This document shows, piece by piece, positions 12,905 through 26,610 of a stretch of 64,000 nt of DNA; the stretch's first letter is position 1, and each line of letters begins with the position of its first letter. The position numbers were made by a program, and so were the translations under genes. Under the pieces are notes generated by a model that worked only from the letters and a program-made list of their open reading frames with translations, was not told the origin of the DNA and did not search any database. Origin of the DNA: Myrica gale (Eukaryota; Streptophyta; Magnoliopsida; Fagales; Myricaceae); contig OZ005610.1 of the NCBI GenBank assembly GCA_963930655.1, positions 10,049,001 to 10,113,000 on the forward strand. Direction: 5' to 3'.

Positions 12905-13084
12905 GGTGAGTTTGTGTTGTAAAATTTTAAGTATTAGGTTTAGTGAAAAAGTGAAGAGAGAAGTAATTTTTTATATATTTTGTAGTGAAAAGTTATAATT
13001 TGATGGGAGAGCGAGATTATATTGTAGTATTTTATTGTGAGAGGGTGTAAAATTTTGTGAAATTTTACGTTACAAACGGACCCT
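12905..13084. mobile_element. Probable MITE (GGTCCGTTTG-type ends)
   Basis: About 180 bp. The left end GGTGAGTTTGTGTTGTAAAA and the inverted right end GGTCCGTTTGTAACGTAAAA match at most positions. The inside is AT-rich and non-coding. CTGA lies at both borders, but this is too short to prove a target duplication. Confidence 0.5.
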
Positions 13085-14258
13085 GAATTGTGTAAAGCCA
13101 TCTATTTGTGATATATATATATTATGACCTTAAGCCGTGTAGCTCAATCGCCGGCCTATCAAGTCCTGTTACCAAAAGGTCTGTTTTGTATAACCCCTGT
13201 AATTATTAACCTTGTCGCTTGCTTTAAACTTAAAAAAAAAAATTGTTAGATAGCAATATTGGCTTTTTACCAGCGAATTGATTTGTACTAATAGCTTAGA
13301 AAAAAAAGATTTGTACTAATAATTTATTTAAATGCTTGAGCTGACGAGATTCATCTGACGCGACGTCCGGGCCCATGCTTTTTGTCGCTCTAAACACCGT
13401 ACTTCCATGATTGTTAGCCCTAAACACATCCTACGAACCGCTATCCAAGGGAGGCACGATTATTAGGCACATCACTACTTTCCTACAGAAAACGAGCTTG
13501 GACTAATTGCAGGAGTTTTTTGTTTCCTTTTTTTCACGTGAAATTATCCCTTTTTTTACTTTTTATATTTTTTCCCTGTGAGCCTAGATCAATCTAATTT
13601 ACTCCTAATTATAAAGCTTGGACTTAATTTTTCTTTTCCTAATGGAATTCAAATTTAACTGAGAAAGATAAATGAAACAAAGTGAAGAAAAGAAAAGGGT
13701 TTTGTCGCTTTCCTTTATAGGTTGGAGGCATGAGGGTTTTGGTAGGTAGTGTTGTGTAAATAGGGAGTTAAGAGTCATCCCTCGAGACATAAGACCGGGT
13801 TACAAGCGAGAGTAATTGACGGAGAGATTCACTCGTGCATAGAAGAGGCGGCGCGACGCAGCGCCGTTCAATGGCTGGGCCTGGCTGATAGATAGGCACG
13901 AGCCAAGTGGCTGTCGGTTCAGTGTAAAAGGTTTGACGTGAAAAATGGTAGTAAGCTTCGATAGTGGCCAACCATCCTGGCCGAAGATTGCCCTTTGGAA
14001 AAGTGAAAACCAAAGCACTGTGAGAGGTGGAAATCACCTTAACCAGTTGTCTGCTGTTCGAAAAAAGCAGAACATGTCACACCAATTGAGTTATGGTAGT
14101 ATATATATATTAATAACATGCGGTTTATGAGTTGTTAATTTATTTGATTGTTATGTACTTACAGTTGCAGACACTTACTTTCGTGATTTGGAGGATATAA
14201 TTAATTTGCATTTGTGCTAAAAGCAGACACCTAGGCAACATGAAACACTTTTCCCAAC
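13085..14258. other. Intergenic, no gene seen
   Basis: AT-rich sequence apart from a GC-richer patch around 13.8-14.0 kb. No supported gene; overlapping short frames on both strands there are not family-like. Confidence 0.45.
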
Positions 14259-17200
14259 CGCTACAAGAAATTGAGTTTTGGGTGACAAAAAAAATTGTCA
14301 CCAAAAACTATATTTTTTTGTCGCCAAATGTTTTGGCTGACAAAATCTATTCATCACTCAATTCGTCACTGTAAGCCGGTCAGAAAATAGTTTGATAACA
14401 AAATCTGTGATTTGTTACGTAAAACCGTTCGAATGGAGTATAACCCGTTCGAACGGGTTTCGATCTTTTCTGACAAAATTTGAAATTTCATTACAAAAAA
14501 ACCGTTCGAACGACTTATACTCCATTCGAACGGATATGCTTTGTTTTCAATCTTTAATGACAAAATTTAAAATTTGTCATTAAAGGTTATTTTTTATGAC
14601 GAATTTTATTGTTATCACTAAAGACTATTTTTTGTGACATATTATACGTTGCCACACATTTATTTAGTTACAAATTTTTTAAATAATTATTTTATCCATT
14701 TGAAATTGCTTTTTGAAGTTCAAAAGTATGTTTTTATTTTATTTTAAATAATATACTCCAAGTTCAACAAGAAAATAAATAAAGATTCCAAGATTAACAA
14801 AAAGGAAATGAAATATATTGAATAGACATTATTCAAATTACAATTAAACAAAAAATTACTATGTCTATTGTTCAATTAAAAATCAAAAGTAAATTGTTCC
14901 TGATCTAAATCCAGCAGGTGAAATTGGGTCATTTCCTATATTGCTCCATATTCTGTGTCATATGCTCCATTATTGTTCAATCACATATTTTGATCCTGAA
15001 ATTCAATTATAAACAGGGTTTGTGAAAAATGAAAGACACATGGAAGAACACATAGCCTTGATTAGAATCCCATAAACCAGAAGTCTGCCTCAAATGAAGG
15101 TGTATAAAATACTTGGTGCCTAATTTGACCAACCGAATCGTCCTTTCTTTTTGCATAAGTAACATACTAATTTATCACTAACATGTATATGATTTCACGA
15201 GAGCATGACTAGTAGCCTCTAATTATCAGTATAAAAATTGGCAGCTTTGGAGCTTGGTCAGAGGCACGTGGCCGAAATTTCTATTTAGCCTTCTTACTTT
15301 TCACTAGTTTTTTTGTTTCTCTCCTAGTTTCTTAGTGATTATACATAATTCTTATATAACAAAATAACTGATATCAAACTACTACATGAGCCCCAGAACC
15401 CTGTGATGGGTACTGCAAGATGGTTTATTGCAATTACACTAGGAATTGTGATGAAAACATAAAAATTGTGCTTGGATTTCATTTGAAATTTCAAATAACA
15501 AAAGATTATAAGGTAGCTTACCATCCCCTCCATCTTTGAGGCGAACTGACCCCTACATTGTTGTTTTAGTTTAGTCAAAATACTCCTCTCATGCTTATCA
15601 TTAGCACTTTTGTCAAAAGGAAGCCGTCGAGCAAGCTTATTCCTATCAGTAATCATGCAACATAATTACTCATATATGACTCGTCGCTTCTAAAGTATAT
15701 AAACCAACCAACAATATGTGTTCAATTTTTGAAATGATTGGTCTAATGAAACCAATAAACTGGAGAGGTTAAAAAGGGTCCATATCTACAGAATTGAGCA
15801 AACGGGTCTTTTTTGCTGATAAACAAATCAATCATCAACAGGTTTTCAAAAAAAAATATCAAGGCAACCAATCAGCTGAAAATAGAACTACATACCTGTA
15901 GAATTCTGCGAATAGGTCTTTGTCGTGAATATATTCAAGCAACTTTACTACCTGCAGGCAAGAAGTTATGAAGTTACAAACATGTCTATTAGAAGTTACA
16001 GTGAATAGCTCATCAGTAGTAAAGGAGACCTTTTCAAGGGTTTCTTTAATGAATCCATGACTCAGTTTCTCACTTCCACCTTTCTTGAGGATGTTATCAC
16101 AAAATGTTGCAAGTTGTTATGCACTCGAGCTTCCAGCAACGCCCCTGTTGTAGAAGACCACAAAAGCCTCCTTAAGTGTCTAAAATAAAAACAGAAACAT
16201 TTAGATGTATAGGAACATATGACTCTCGTAATGACAACCTTGAATCCATTCTCTCACACATCTTATCTTTCTTGGAAAAGGAAAATGCAACACAAAATTG
16301 AAAATGAACCTTTTTCGATATGTGTTTCCCAAAATAGTCAAAAGATTAAAAGATGAGAAAGTCAAGGCACAGACCTTGTTGCTTGTAGCATCTTTTGCCA
16401 GTTTGACCACGGTTGTTCCTTCAACAGTAAATGCTGCATTGCAGAGCAGCAGAGAACATACGAATTTCCCTAGAATCCTAAATGTATGATAACAACCCCT
16501 TTAACTTGAAGGAAAAAGGATAACACCTAATTAGAAGTTGTTATCCTGCTTAAATATGCTGGAAACATGATAAAAGAGCCTAAAAATCCTTGCTAAATCA
16601 TCCACCTTGGACACCATTAAACACCAAAAAAAGGTAATAAGAAACGAGCAATAATTGTTCAACTCTCAGATCCTTTGTGAAAAGCTATTTGAATGCTAAA
16701 TATTCACTAAATACATTGTCAAGGAAGAAAAAATAACTTATTACAGCTAAATAGCAGTAAGAATTACCGATTTTGTAGTGAAACATGGAAAGAGACTATA
16801 ACAATTAATGAACAACTTACAAGCAAGTTTATTAAAAACAAACCTCTATTTATAGGACTACCATGCCAAAAAGTAAAATTCCGTGAGAGAAAAGAAGAAA
16901 GAATAAAAAACAAAGCAAGTACAAATCTCCAGTAGCTTTGGCTCACTACTAGAATGCAAGTAATGACACAACCTCTCTTTCTCCCGTTTCAAGCACTCCT
17001 CAACCTGGAATTACCAATAGACGTTAGAATCATTCAACACAAGGGAAATTATTTTGTCGTAAATAATGTAAAAATATGAAGTTTACTTTATTCATATACT
17101 CTGGACAAGAATCTTTTAGACTCCAGACAAAAGCTTTCCGAGAATAATAAGCAGCAGTCCAAACACTCAGAATGCATGATCAACCTAAAAGAAAAAGAAA

Positions 17201-18032
17201 TTGAGAAAATAAAAAGAAAATATTATTATTTGCCAAAGCAAACACAATAGAGGGACAAGAAAATAAGCACAAAGGTTAAATCGCACAAAGAAATAACTCA
17301 AAATTCTCAAATTATTGGCCTGATCGAAACCTTAACAACACAAAATTGAAATTTTAGTAAAATGAAGAATTAAATAATAAAAATTTAGCACAAAAGGTGA
17401 GAAATGGTGAAGTGAAAGAGAAGAAAGCGGGACCGTTGTTTGTGAGAGTCTTGGCCAAAGTGGGAATTGGCGGATTGGAGAACTATCCATGGCGTCACCG
17501 ACTAAAAACAAAGAGAGGAGCTGAGAGTGACAATGGGGTCTGAGAAAGAGCAAAAGAAATCAGGGATAAGAGAGAAAAATCGTAGAGAAAGGGGATGAGA
17601 GACAGAGCATGAGCGACCACAAGGGAAGAGAATTTGGATGGGGAGGTCGTAAATTGGCGGGGCTTAAAAGGTCTCCCAAATCAAGTTAAATACGTCCGAA
17701 CATAAGTCAAAATCTGGGACGAATTTATGCGTCGCAAATTTGTGATGGTTGGTATTTTGTCATCCAAAAATAGGTCCGGACGTTTTTTTAATAACGTTCG
17801 AATGATGTGTCAACATTTATGACAAATTGATGTGTCACAAATTTGTGACCATTGATATTTTGTCACCTAAAATATTGTTCAAATATTTTTTAATAATGTT
17901 CGAACAGATATAGCATGGCGTGAACCTTTTTATGAACAAATTTTAATTTTTGTCACGAAAGGGTACTCTTTTGTGACAAAATTTAGTTTGACACCTAATA
18001 ATTTGTCACCTAAAATCATTTTTCTTGTAGTG
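14259..18032. mobile_element. CACTA (En/Spm-like) transposon carrying a host gene fragment
   Basis: The right end, read inward on the minus strand, is CACTACAAGAAAAATG. The left end is CGCTACAAGAAATTGAG, the same CACTACAAGAAA terminal signature with one change. Both ends continue into GGTGACA repeats (TTGTCACC units) and subterminal GTTCGAAC-type motifs, found at 14.42-14.54 kb and 17.69-17.92 kb. That is the usual layout of plant CACTA elements. The 3-bp target duplication is no longer clear (AAC left, TTA right). No CACTA transposase is visible. The interior instead holds a cullin gene fragment on the minus strand, which makes this a non-autonomous, gene-capturing element. Confidence 0.85.
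15330..17184 (-). pseudogene. CUL1: Captured CULLIN1-like gene fragment
   Basis: CUL1 is the scaffold of SCF ubiquitin ligases (known). Six intron-separated exon-like blocks follow the order of the plant CUL1 middle region: 17184-17087 (AAYYSRKAFVW..DSCPEYM), 17004-about 16928 ([19 protein letters not shown]), about 16435-16375 (FTVEGTTVVKLAKDATSNK), 16179-16030 (TLKEAF..VAGSSSA, stop, [14 protein letters not shown]), 15951-15896 ([19 protein letters not shown]) and 15642-15522 ([24 protein letters not shown]). A further weak piece near 15400 reads ITGFWGS. Most splice sites are still GT-AG. An in-frame TAA where family members have GAG, a lost donor after block 2 and missing 5' and 3' parts show it is not functional. 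Kept introns mean the copy was taken from DNA, not from mRNA. Confidence 0.85.
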
Positions 18033-18399
18033 TTAACCATGGTGAGAGATGACAGCCATGCAATTGGGATGGGGAGGATACGTATCACAACCTTATCAAT
18101 TTTCTATCTAATTGCATAGTCCAATTCAGAGAGATAAACCTAACGTATGTGTTTTTAACATTTAATGATACCCATATTAACTGTCAGGTAGAGTAGGCTC
18201 AAGTACATCATTCAATCTATGCAATGTCTTTCTTTCTTAGAATTGGACCAATTTAGGCAGCAAATTGTAAAGGATCTTAATCCAAGTGGGACTGGTCTTC
18301 TAATAGGAACAATGTTAACATCACAAATATGGCGGCAATAATGGTACTCAATGACGTCGTTGTGGCAAAACATGATGGGTAAAAATGTGTGTTTTTTTA

Positions 18400-21300
18400 G
18401 GCTTAATTACACCAAGGGTCCCTATGGTATCAGGTTGTGACAAATTAGTACCTAGGGTAACACTTTCTACAATTTAGTCCTTAGGGCCACATGTGTAGGT
18501 AAAATGTGGTTGCTCCATCCATAGAACGTCAAATCCATTAATGTTTTTTTGCTGACATGTTAAAAAAGTCATGTCATCAGCCATTGAGGCACTGACGCGT
18601 GTCCAGTAATCCAAATAGGACCCCACTCATCCAATCCTTTTCCACGCGTGCAGCCAAATAAGCATTGTCTTTTAAAAAAACTAACACCCTAACACTATTG
18701 GTCCCATCTCATTCCAGATACCCCACTAGTCTCTTCTTCTCGTCACTCGGTCCAGTTCTTCATCAAAGTACAAACCCTAACTTAGAAATCCACACGGAGC
18801 ACATCAAGTGTTCTTCATTTTGGTCGAAATCTTGGTTCGCGCAACCCATATTTAGACATTTGGCTTGCGTTTCTTGATTCATATTGGAAAAATTTGGGGA
18901 TTCTATTATGTTTTCACTGCAACTAACTTTGACTTGAGGTTGTCATCGTGCCCAGTAAAGGCTCACTGTTCAATTTTATTAGTTTGGGTTTTGCTACCCT
19001 TTATTGGGTTCTGTCAAAGTGGACAACACATTATGTTTCTTTTGTTTAATGTCCTTTAATTGGGTTATGTCAAAGTGGACATTATACTTGTTTATTATTT
19101 CCCCGTTGATTGTTGACAATAGTTGGTGATTATTGTAGAGCAATTTAGTCCTTAACACGTGTTTGGCAGTGGGTGAGGCTTAGATAAACTTGAAACAATG
19201 GGACCTTTTGTAATAGAGGCTGCACGTGTTCTTGTCCTACTGTTGTTGTCAAAATGTGGTACCTTGTAATGTCCTGCCGTTTTCCAGTGGTTCCAACAGT
19301 GGGATACATGACAGGTTGATTAGTCCCTATGTTTTTAAATAGTTGTTACTCACACAAGGCTTAGTTCCTGTGGTTTGATATAGGTGTCATGAACAAGTAA
19401 AATAGCTAATTATTTGTTAAGAAAACGTTACCATATGTGTGCCTTAATACTAAGCAGAATTTATTCCCTTGATTTTTTAGGTAAATATTGTTACTAATCT
19501 TCTTTCAGTACTTGTTGTTTTCAATAGATTTCCCATTTGAGATATATAGATGAACTCATTAATTGATGAAGTAATTAATTGTTTACTATTATGTGTCTAC
19601 ATAAACCGCTTAATTGTGAAATTATTAGATTAAATTTGGTGTCATTGGCTATTTTTGTTACTCTATACGATGTACATCTTTACGTATCCGAGCAGTATGT
19701 TGATATGTCTATATCTTTGTTATTGGCAGGTATGGTTATCATATATTTCCATTATACTGGAATATTGAGTTTGGTGAATGAGAGTACATTGGAGGTGAGG
19801 TGAGGTATCTGGGAAATCAAGAGTCTGATTATTTGTTAGCTTTGGTAACCAATAATTTTGTAAGCAAGCAACTTGGATTCCAAAATGTACGCAGATTAGC
19901 TTGCAAGTTTGAGGACAAGCCATGGTCGGATGGGCTCACGTATATCACCAATGATGTTAATTCAATCAAGTTATAACCCGTATTCAGGAGGAGAAGCGAC
20001 AAACACTACATGTCTATGTGGAGCATTCACTTGATGTGCCGATAGTCGCAGAAGTTGATGAGCCTCCCCATCCACTATCAAGTGATGTGCCGAGTGTTAA
20101 TGGGGTTAGAGGTGAATGATCTTCTGGTGCTGTTGTCGGTGGACCTAAAGGTGGTGAAGGAGCTGCTGGTGGTGGCCCCTGGAATGACGGAGGAGTTGCT
20201 GGTGGTGTTCAATTTGATATAGAGGAGGAATATGAAAGTGGGAGTGAGAGTGAAGACATGGTGGAAGGGAACTTAAGTAACATTGAGCTAACTGATGGAG
20301 AGGAGCCGTAGTTGTGGCAAGGTGCTGATCGGGATAATGTCGAGGAACTCACTAGGGCCAATTCCATGTGCCTAAGGAAAATGGGTCAATCGACGATGTG
20401 GAATCTTTGGATGAGGAATTTGGGTCGGAAGAGGATGAGGAAGCACCACGTGGTCGCAATTACAAAGAGTTCAATGAAAAAAATTTGAGAAGCTTTTGAG
20501 GTTTAGGGACTTGACACAATTTAAGCGGGTTCTAAAATAATTTAGCATTGAAAATGGGTTCGAGTACCGTTACGAAAAGAAATATAAAAAAAATGAGTGA
20601 CTATTGTGTGCAAGAGTCCACAGTGTACATAGAGGATCCATGTTTCTAAGACAAGTGAGAGGTTTTGTGGTTGTTAAGACTTACATACCCACGTATAATT
20701 GTGGTACTCATCACAAGAACAGATATGTAAACCTTGCATGGATTGCACAACAATACTTGGAGATGGTGAGGGATACTCCCAATCTTTCACCAGGGGCACT
20801 TATAGAAAAAATTCGTAGAGATTAGATGGTATGGATCTCGAAGCATACAACTTACTTGGCTTTGCGAGTAGCAATTGAAATGATAAAAGGTAAGCATGCC
20901 GAAGAGTTTAAGTATTGCCATGACTATGTTGCCGCCGTCACAACATCAAATCCTAGGAGTTGAGTTAAAATCAATAAGGATGTGGATTTTTATGAGCGGA
21001 TGTACGTGCGACTTGCAGCGTGTAAGACGAGATTCTTGGCTGGTTGCAAACCCATCATCTTAGTATGCTTGCCACTTGAAGGTTAAAATCAATTATTTTG
21101 CGTGGTGTAGAAGGACGCAAATGACGATATGTTTCTCATCGCCAATACTGTATGCTGTAACGAATACCGAGCATCGTGGACTTGGTTTTGAAATTGCTTC
21201 TCAACGACATTGGTAAAAAGGACCAACGTCGATGGGTGTTTACTTTCGACAGCCAGAAGGTATGTTTTTTCCACTAAGCATAAGATAAATTGTTTGTGTC

Positions 21301-21930
21301 AATACATATGTTTTCTATCTCTAAGATCCTGACTCTCCATTATTTATATAGGGATTACTCGATGCATTAGACTTCCTCGTGCCTCATAACGAGTATAGAT
21401 ATTGCTTGAAGCATTTGCACATGAATGTTAAGAGCAATGGGTGGACGGGACAATCATTCAAAGACGCTCAATTTGCTTGTGCGAAATCAACTACTGTAGA
21501 AAGTTTTCAGAAGTGTAAGGAAGAGATGCGAGCGTTGAGCCCAAATTTTCATAGATATCTTGAATTGATCCCTCTAAATTCATGGTCACAACATACGTCT
21601 ACCACTCATGTGAAGAGTGACATGCTTGTGAACAACATCGCAAAAAGGTTCAACGCATGGGTACTTGAGGCAATAGACAAACCTATATTGACTATGCATG
21701 AGATGATAAGGAAATATGAACCATTTTCATGCAAAATGGGAAGGTCTCAAAGATGCTAAGTTTGATATCTGCCCAAAGATTCAAACAAAGCTTGAGCATG
21801 CCAAGAGCTATAGAAGACATTTTATTTGCCGGTGGGGTAATGGGATAAAGTTCGTGGTTGATCATCACACAGAGGAGCGGAGGATTGTGAACATCCGGTC
21901 ATCACATTCATATGTACAAGTTTTCTACTT
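18400..21930 (+). mobile_element. MULE-type transposon, degraded, right end not found
   Basis: The left end is a terminal-repeat-like stretch beginning GGCTTAATTACACCAAGGGT at about 18.4 kb, of the kind seen at plant MULE ends. A transposase pseudogene follows. The coding similarity stops near 21.9 kb before the expected zinc-knuckle region, and no inverted copy of the left end was found downstream. The right part is therefore lost or too diverged to see. Confidence 0.6.
19735..21915 (+). pseudogene. MuDR/MULE-family transposase pseudogene
   Basis: Reading across frames gives the plant MULE order. First comes an N-terminal block (VGGEVRYLGNQESDYLL). Then an acidic block, the transposase core (NCGTHHKNRYVNLAWIAQQY, DVDFYERMYVRLAACKTRFL, KDANDDMFLIANTV) and, from 21379, an open frame with EYRYCLKHLHMNVKSNGW and FNAWVLEAIDKPI. 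The last block is FHAKWEGLKDAKFDICPK. Stops at about 20283, 20600, 20823 and 20959, and several frame changes, inactivate it. The domain assignment is by recognition of family motifs. Confidence 0.75.
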
Positions 21931-24900
21931 TTTTCTCTTTTTTTTTCTTTCTAATCTCTCTATTTTTTTTTCCTTTTTTTATCGAAATTGGTTCAACAAC
22001 TATGCCGCCTATCTGCTTCTCAATGTCACTCACCCAAATGTCAAAAGCAATCTCAAAATTTGAACTAACCAAATTATCTAAGTGACATGTGTTAGTATAA
22101 GATGCAAAAATGTCATGCAAGTTCATTCTCAACACAAAATCCTAATTCACATAAAGTATATAGTAGAAGTCCAAATTATCATTATCAGTTGAATATCTTC
22201 TCCTAACATGTTCCTATTTCAAATGGCCTCAGAAGCCTACTCAGATTCATACAAAGAGTGGATTGAACACGCTCTCCCCAACTAAATGAAACATTGTCCT
22301 AAATGTGAAAGCATAAGAGGAAACGAAAACTAAATACACACAGAGAAGCGGACCAACAAAAAACCATAAGAAAATCACAGCCAACAAATAAAAAAAGAAT
22401 GAAAATGCAAATAATAAAAATAAAACAATATAGACAATGAAAGGGGAAAAGGTCAGAGGATTCCCTTTGGGTCTTGGAAAAGCAAGATCTCGTACGTGAC
22501 CCTCAAGAATCATCTTATAGTTGCACCAATTATGCAACCTAGGCTTCATTAAGTGTCACTCCATGTGTCTGTACTTACCCCTAGGCTCACGAATAGTAAT
22601 CGTATACACACAAGCGGTGATTATAGCACAAATTAATCTTCTACTTGGGTATACCGTTTTGCCTTTGAATTACTTAGCGGAAGACTTGTAAAGTATAAGG
22701 GGTATAATTCACGAGAAAAGTCATTGAAAACAAATTAAAGGTCAAAATACGATTTTAAGGAACATAAGGAAATTACCAAATCATTAGTAATAGTCTTAAA
22801 AATGTCTCGGGAATTTGATTACATAATCAAATTAATACTTAATAAAAAGTTGAAGAATGAGCGAAAAGATTTTCATTGTTAACACGGTTTCAAATATGTC
22901 CTTCATGAGGACTATAAAATGAAGCCTATAGTTACAAAAGTGTGAGCGCTCTAAGCTCACCAAACCTATACAATCGTGTATCAAAAGTCACAAGTTTTAA
23001 CACATACATCATAAACTAAAAACTACACTAAACCCTTAACCCCTAATCCTCCTCCTTGGTATCGGAGGTGAGGTCTATCACTCCGACGTCTGGCAAGACT
23101 CAATTACACCTTGCCGGCAAGGCCGGGGGAGAAGGGTAAGGGACTATAGGCTTGGGTGGGACATCCACTAAGACCAACTTATCCGAGACGCAGGCTCAGA
23201 TCTTGAGCACGATGATGTAGGGGTCCATGTCGATAATCTTCTTGCTCTCGAATAACTTCATCTTCCTGTCGTCGTAGATATACACAAGCAAAAGAATAAA
23301 AGAGAATGAGTGAGTCATACGAACTCAATAAGATCGGGAAGGGAACATGGAAAACATAACAACATACGTCAAATAACAGATATGATATTCATGGATGTCA
23401 GTAAACAGATATAACATATATGATATTCAATGAGTGCAATGTTCATGAATATCCATGCTATGCACTCTTTCCATTGGCTTTGAGGCGTTTCCACTGCTTA
23501 CTATGTTCACCCCCAGAGTTTGGTTGTTCATCCCTCCTCTTCTCGTGGGACTTGTCCCGTGCCACTGCACTAGAACCCAATCATTGGCATAAATACCCCA
23601 ATGGGAGCCCACCCACTCCCTGTAGTGGGGGGTTGCATTATCTCTGATGTGCCCGGTACCGTCACCCTTTTTTTCGAGAACTACCTCAGTGGGTTCAATT
23701 TTTTTCTCACTTATTTTCTCAAAATTAAGGTTCAAACATTCATAACATTAAATCCCAAAGAATAGAATAAATGAAATTTTAAACACTTAGGTGCAAAACC
23801 AAGTAACTATGCTATCTATTTCGTTTTTTGTAGACTAATTAATGATTTTTTTTTATTTTTCCTTAGTTTATCTCATATTTTTATTTGATAGTTTATGTCT
23901 ATAATTCTTTCCTTGAATTTCTTGTATTTTCTACCTCATGATTATTCCATTATTTAACTCCTTTTTGCATTAATTATGCACTGTTTGGACCTCCTGGCCC
24001 TATTTGACTCCAGTGGGCCAGGTTTTCTATTTTGTAAAACTTCCTAGGTTGATTTAGGGATATTGGGCTTAAGGTCCATTTGTGAACTTTAATGGGCCTT
24101 GTGATCTAGGCCCACTAGACAACGCAGATTGAGCTCAAATTTTGGTTCCCCTATCATTTTTTTGTGTGCTCTACATGGCCATAAACCCAGATTTTTATTT
24201 TAGATGCTTTTACCCCTTCATTTACACGGTGATACCGAAACTTCCCTTAGGGACTCCCAAGGCATTTTAGACTGAAATTTCTAGGTTAAGATCCAATATT
24301 CCTAACCTTCATATCTGGAAAATTTTACGGAACATTTATAAGTATTTCTACAAGTGATATTGGACAGTTCACTCTTTTCTTTATTTAACACTACTAAACC
24401 TATTTTCATGTGCTTTCTTTTGACTCTAATCATCATAACTCATAAACTAATATGTTACCATACATTCTCAACTTGTTCGTGCACACACTACATGCTCAGA
24501 TGACATGATGGTAAGGAAAAAGAAACGCAAATGCATAAATCTTATACTCATTGCATATATAACTTTTGCATGTGATATTTGACCCTTTTATTCATCAAAT
24601 CTCATCCTTGAGCTCACAAAACTTCTTTACAAGGCACTGTGTTGCCTCTTTTTCTTTCTCATAGTATATATCCATCTTCATTTATACATCATCAATGCTT
24701 ACAAATACACAAACTATGAACACTTAAAGCATGATCCAATAGCACAAAATGATGTAAAATGGTACATGCATGCGTGTTAGGCTTACCCCAAGGCCAACCC
24801 GTGGCCTTGCAATCCTCCAAACACAAGTTTTAGCCACTGACCATGGCTCTCAAAAACCACAAAACCAAGCTAGTTTATATCTACCTCCATTTTAACACAA

Positions 24901-25214
24901 CATGCATATAACTTTCAAGAAAATGCTAGATCTCCACATGCAACCATCAACAACTCATCATCTTATAATAAAAACTAGATCTAACATACTTTTCATTGAA
25001 TCTAATTAACATGTATATCATAGAATCCATTATGACAGCAACTAAAGCAAGCCAAATTGCTACATTTTCCCAACACAAAGAGCACAAAACTACCATTACC
25101 TCAAGTTTTCGGCTAAGCTCTTGTAAGGACTCTAAAAACTACCTAAAATGAAAAATCTAAGGTTAGAAGAGGAGCTCAATGGAAGGAGCAGGAGAAAATA
25201 TATTAAAAAAAAGA
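21931..25214. other. Intergenic, no gene recognised
   Basis: AT-rich sequence with a GC-richer patch at 23.04-23.30 kb. There the minus strand reads short protein-like stretches (for example MKLFESKKIIDMDPYIIVL) broken by stops, possibly a mobile-element remnant. ORFs at 22247-22549 and 23427-23735 on the minus strand have no recognised domain. Confidence 0.4.
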
Positions 25215-25345
25215 AAAATTAGCAGTTTAGTCATTCAGTTTTGGGCACTTTTTTATTTTAGTCCTTCACTTTCATTTTAGTCTGCCATCTATATGCTTAA
25301 CAGAACTCTCCGCCACGTCAGCAAATTTGACACGTGACAGGTAGG
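25215..25345. repeat. MULE-terminus-like sequence
   Basis: The stretch beginning TTTAGTCATTCAGTTTTGGG, followed by TTTTAGTCCTTCAC and a GC-richer CCACGTCAGC part, resembles the ends of plant MULE-type elements. The partner end was not found, so the borders of the element are unknown. Confidence 0.35.
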
Positions 25346-26406
25346 TCACAGGATATGCTCACATGTTCAAAACGGTGTGTAGAGACATAAATCAATTAAG
25401 AAATGTAAATTTATATTTCTGCCCATCTTAAAACGCAACACCCAACTAAATGTAGAACTGAATTAAATCAACTAAAGACAACACCCAATTTACATTTCTG
25501 CCATAGATTAAAACGCAGTACCCAATTAGCATCGTTTGCAAGTTAGCATCTAAAGAAATGGCGTCACAGTAAATGAGTAAGCATCCTTGTCTTCAAACGG
25601 CGTTGCAACAGATGAAATTTGTTTGCAAGTGTCTTCAAGCAGCATCGCAGCAATCGCCTCACAACAGTCTTCAAACGGTGTCGTCCTACCATATGCAAAT
25701 AACGTCACATGAAACATCTAGAACAAATATTTCGTCCTTAGCGTGAGCCCTAGTGTGCCCTCATATGTTGCAAGGTTGAAAAATTCCCAATTAACACCGA
25801 CAAATTCGTTCCTATTTGGATTTGAGTCAATGAAGGAAGAAAAGAACCAACGTTGACAGTTTTTGGGTGAGTTGTGTCGTGTGTATTTCTCTACTTAGTG
25901 GGTCTGGACAGCCAATAAGGTCGAGAGGTAAGGGCCCCATTTTTATTTTTTATCATCTCAACAAATGCTTGTATATTTAATGGGTCCCCCTGTGTCTTTT
26001 GTGGGTGTCCTCTTTTGTGGGTCTATTGCAGGGTACTCGAGAATCGGTGACATTGGACCCACCAGAGTTTTGTATTGGAGCGTCAAAGCAATGATGAAGT
26101 GAAGCATTCTGTTTTTTGTGGATTTGGAGAAGTTTGGATATGGTGGAAACTATTAGTATTTTGTGGATCCTTTGTGTTATATCCATTAAGAAATGAGATA
26201 TAATTTGCTCCAATGAATTTGATGTTATCTTTTATGTATGCAACACTATGACTTGGGTTTGATGTCAATATTAAGAGTATTTTTTAACCTGACAGCAACT
26301 GAAATACAAACCAATTTACATTGGCGACAAATGAAGACCATCAAACATCTCCAATTGGTTCTAATAACATCAAATTGATTTACACATTAGCAAGGAATGA
26401 TAAGAC

Positions 26407-26610
26407 TCCATAAGTATCATACATTAGGGTATGTTTGTTTGCCAAAATTTTGGGGAATATTCCCTAATTTTTGGGAATCTTTACTTTATTGAGATTTATT
26501 GGGGTTTGTGAAAAGTAAAATGTGTATTTGTAAAAGTTCAAAATGTTGGAGTGTGTTTGTTTTGTTTAAAATTTTCATGCCCGAATTGTTGGGGAAACAA
26601 ACATCACCTA
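26407..26610. mobile_element. Probable MITE (GGTATGTTTGTTT-type ends)
   Basis: The left end TTAGGGTATGTTTGTTTGCC and the inverted right end TTAGGTGATGTTTGTTTCCC match at 17 of 20 positions. The interior is AT-rich and non-coding, about 200 bp in total. It resembles the element at 41.58-41.88 kb. Target duplication unclear. Confidence 0.55.

Noticed and set aside
14259..18032. A functional cullin gene at this place
   Set aside because: An in-frame TAA in the 16030-16179 exon, a missing splice donor near 16928, absent 5' and 3' coding parts, and enclosure by CACTA ends.
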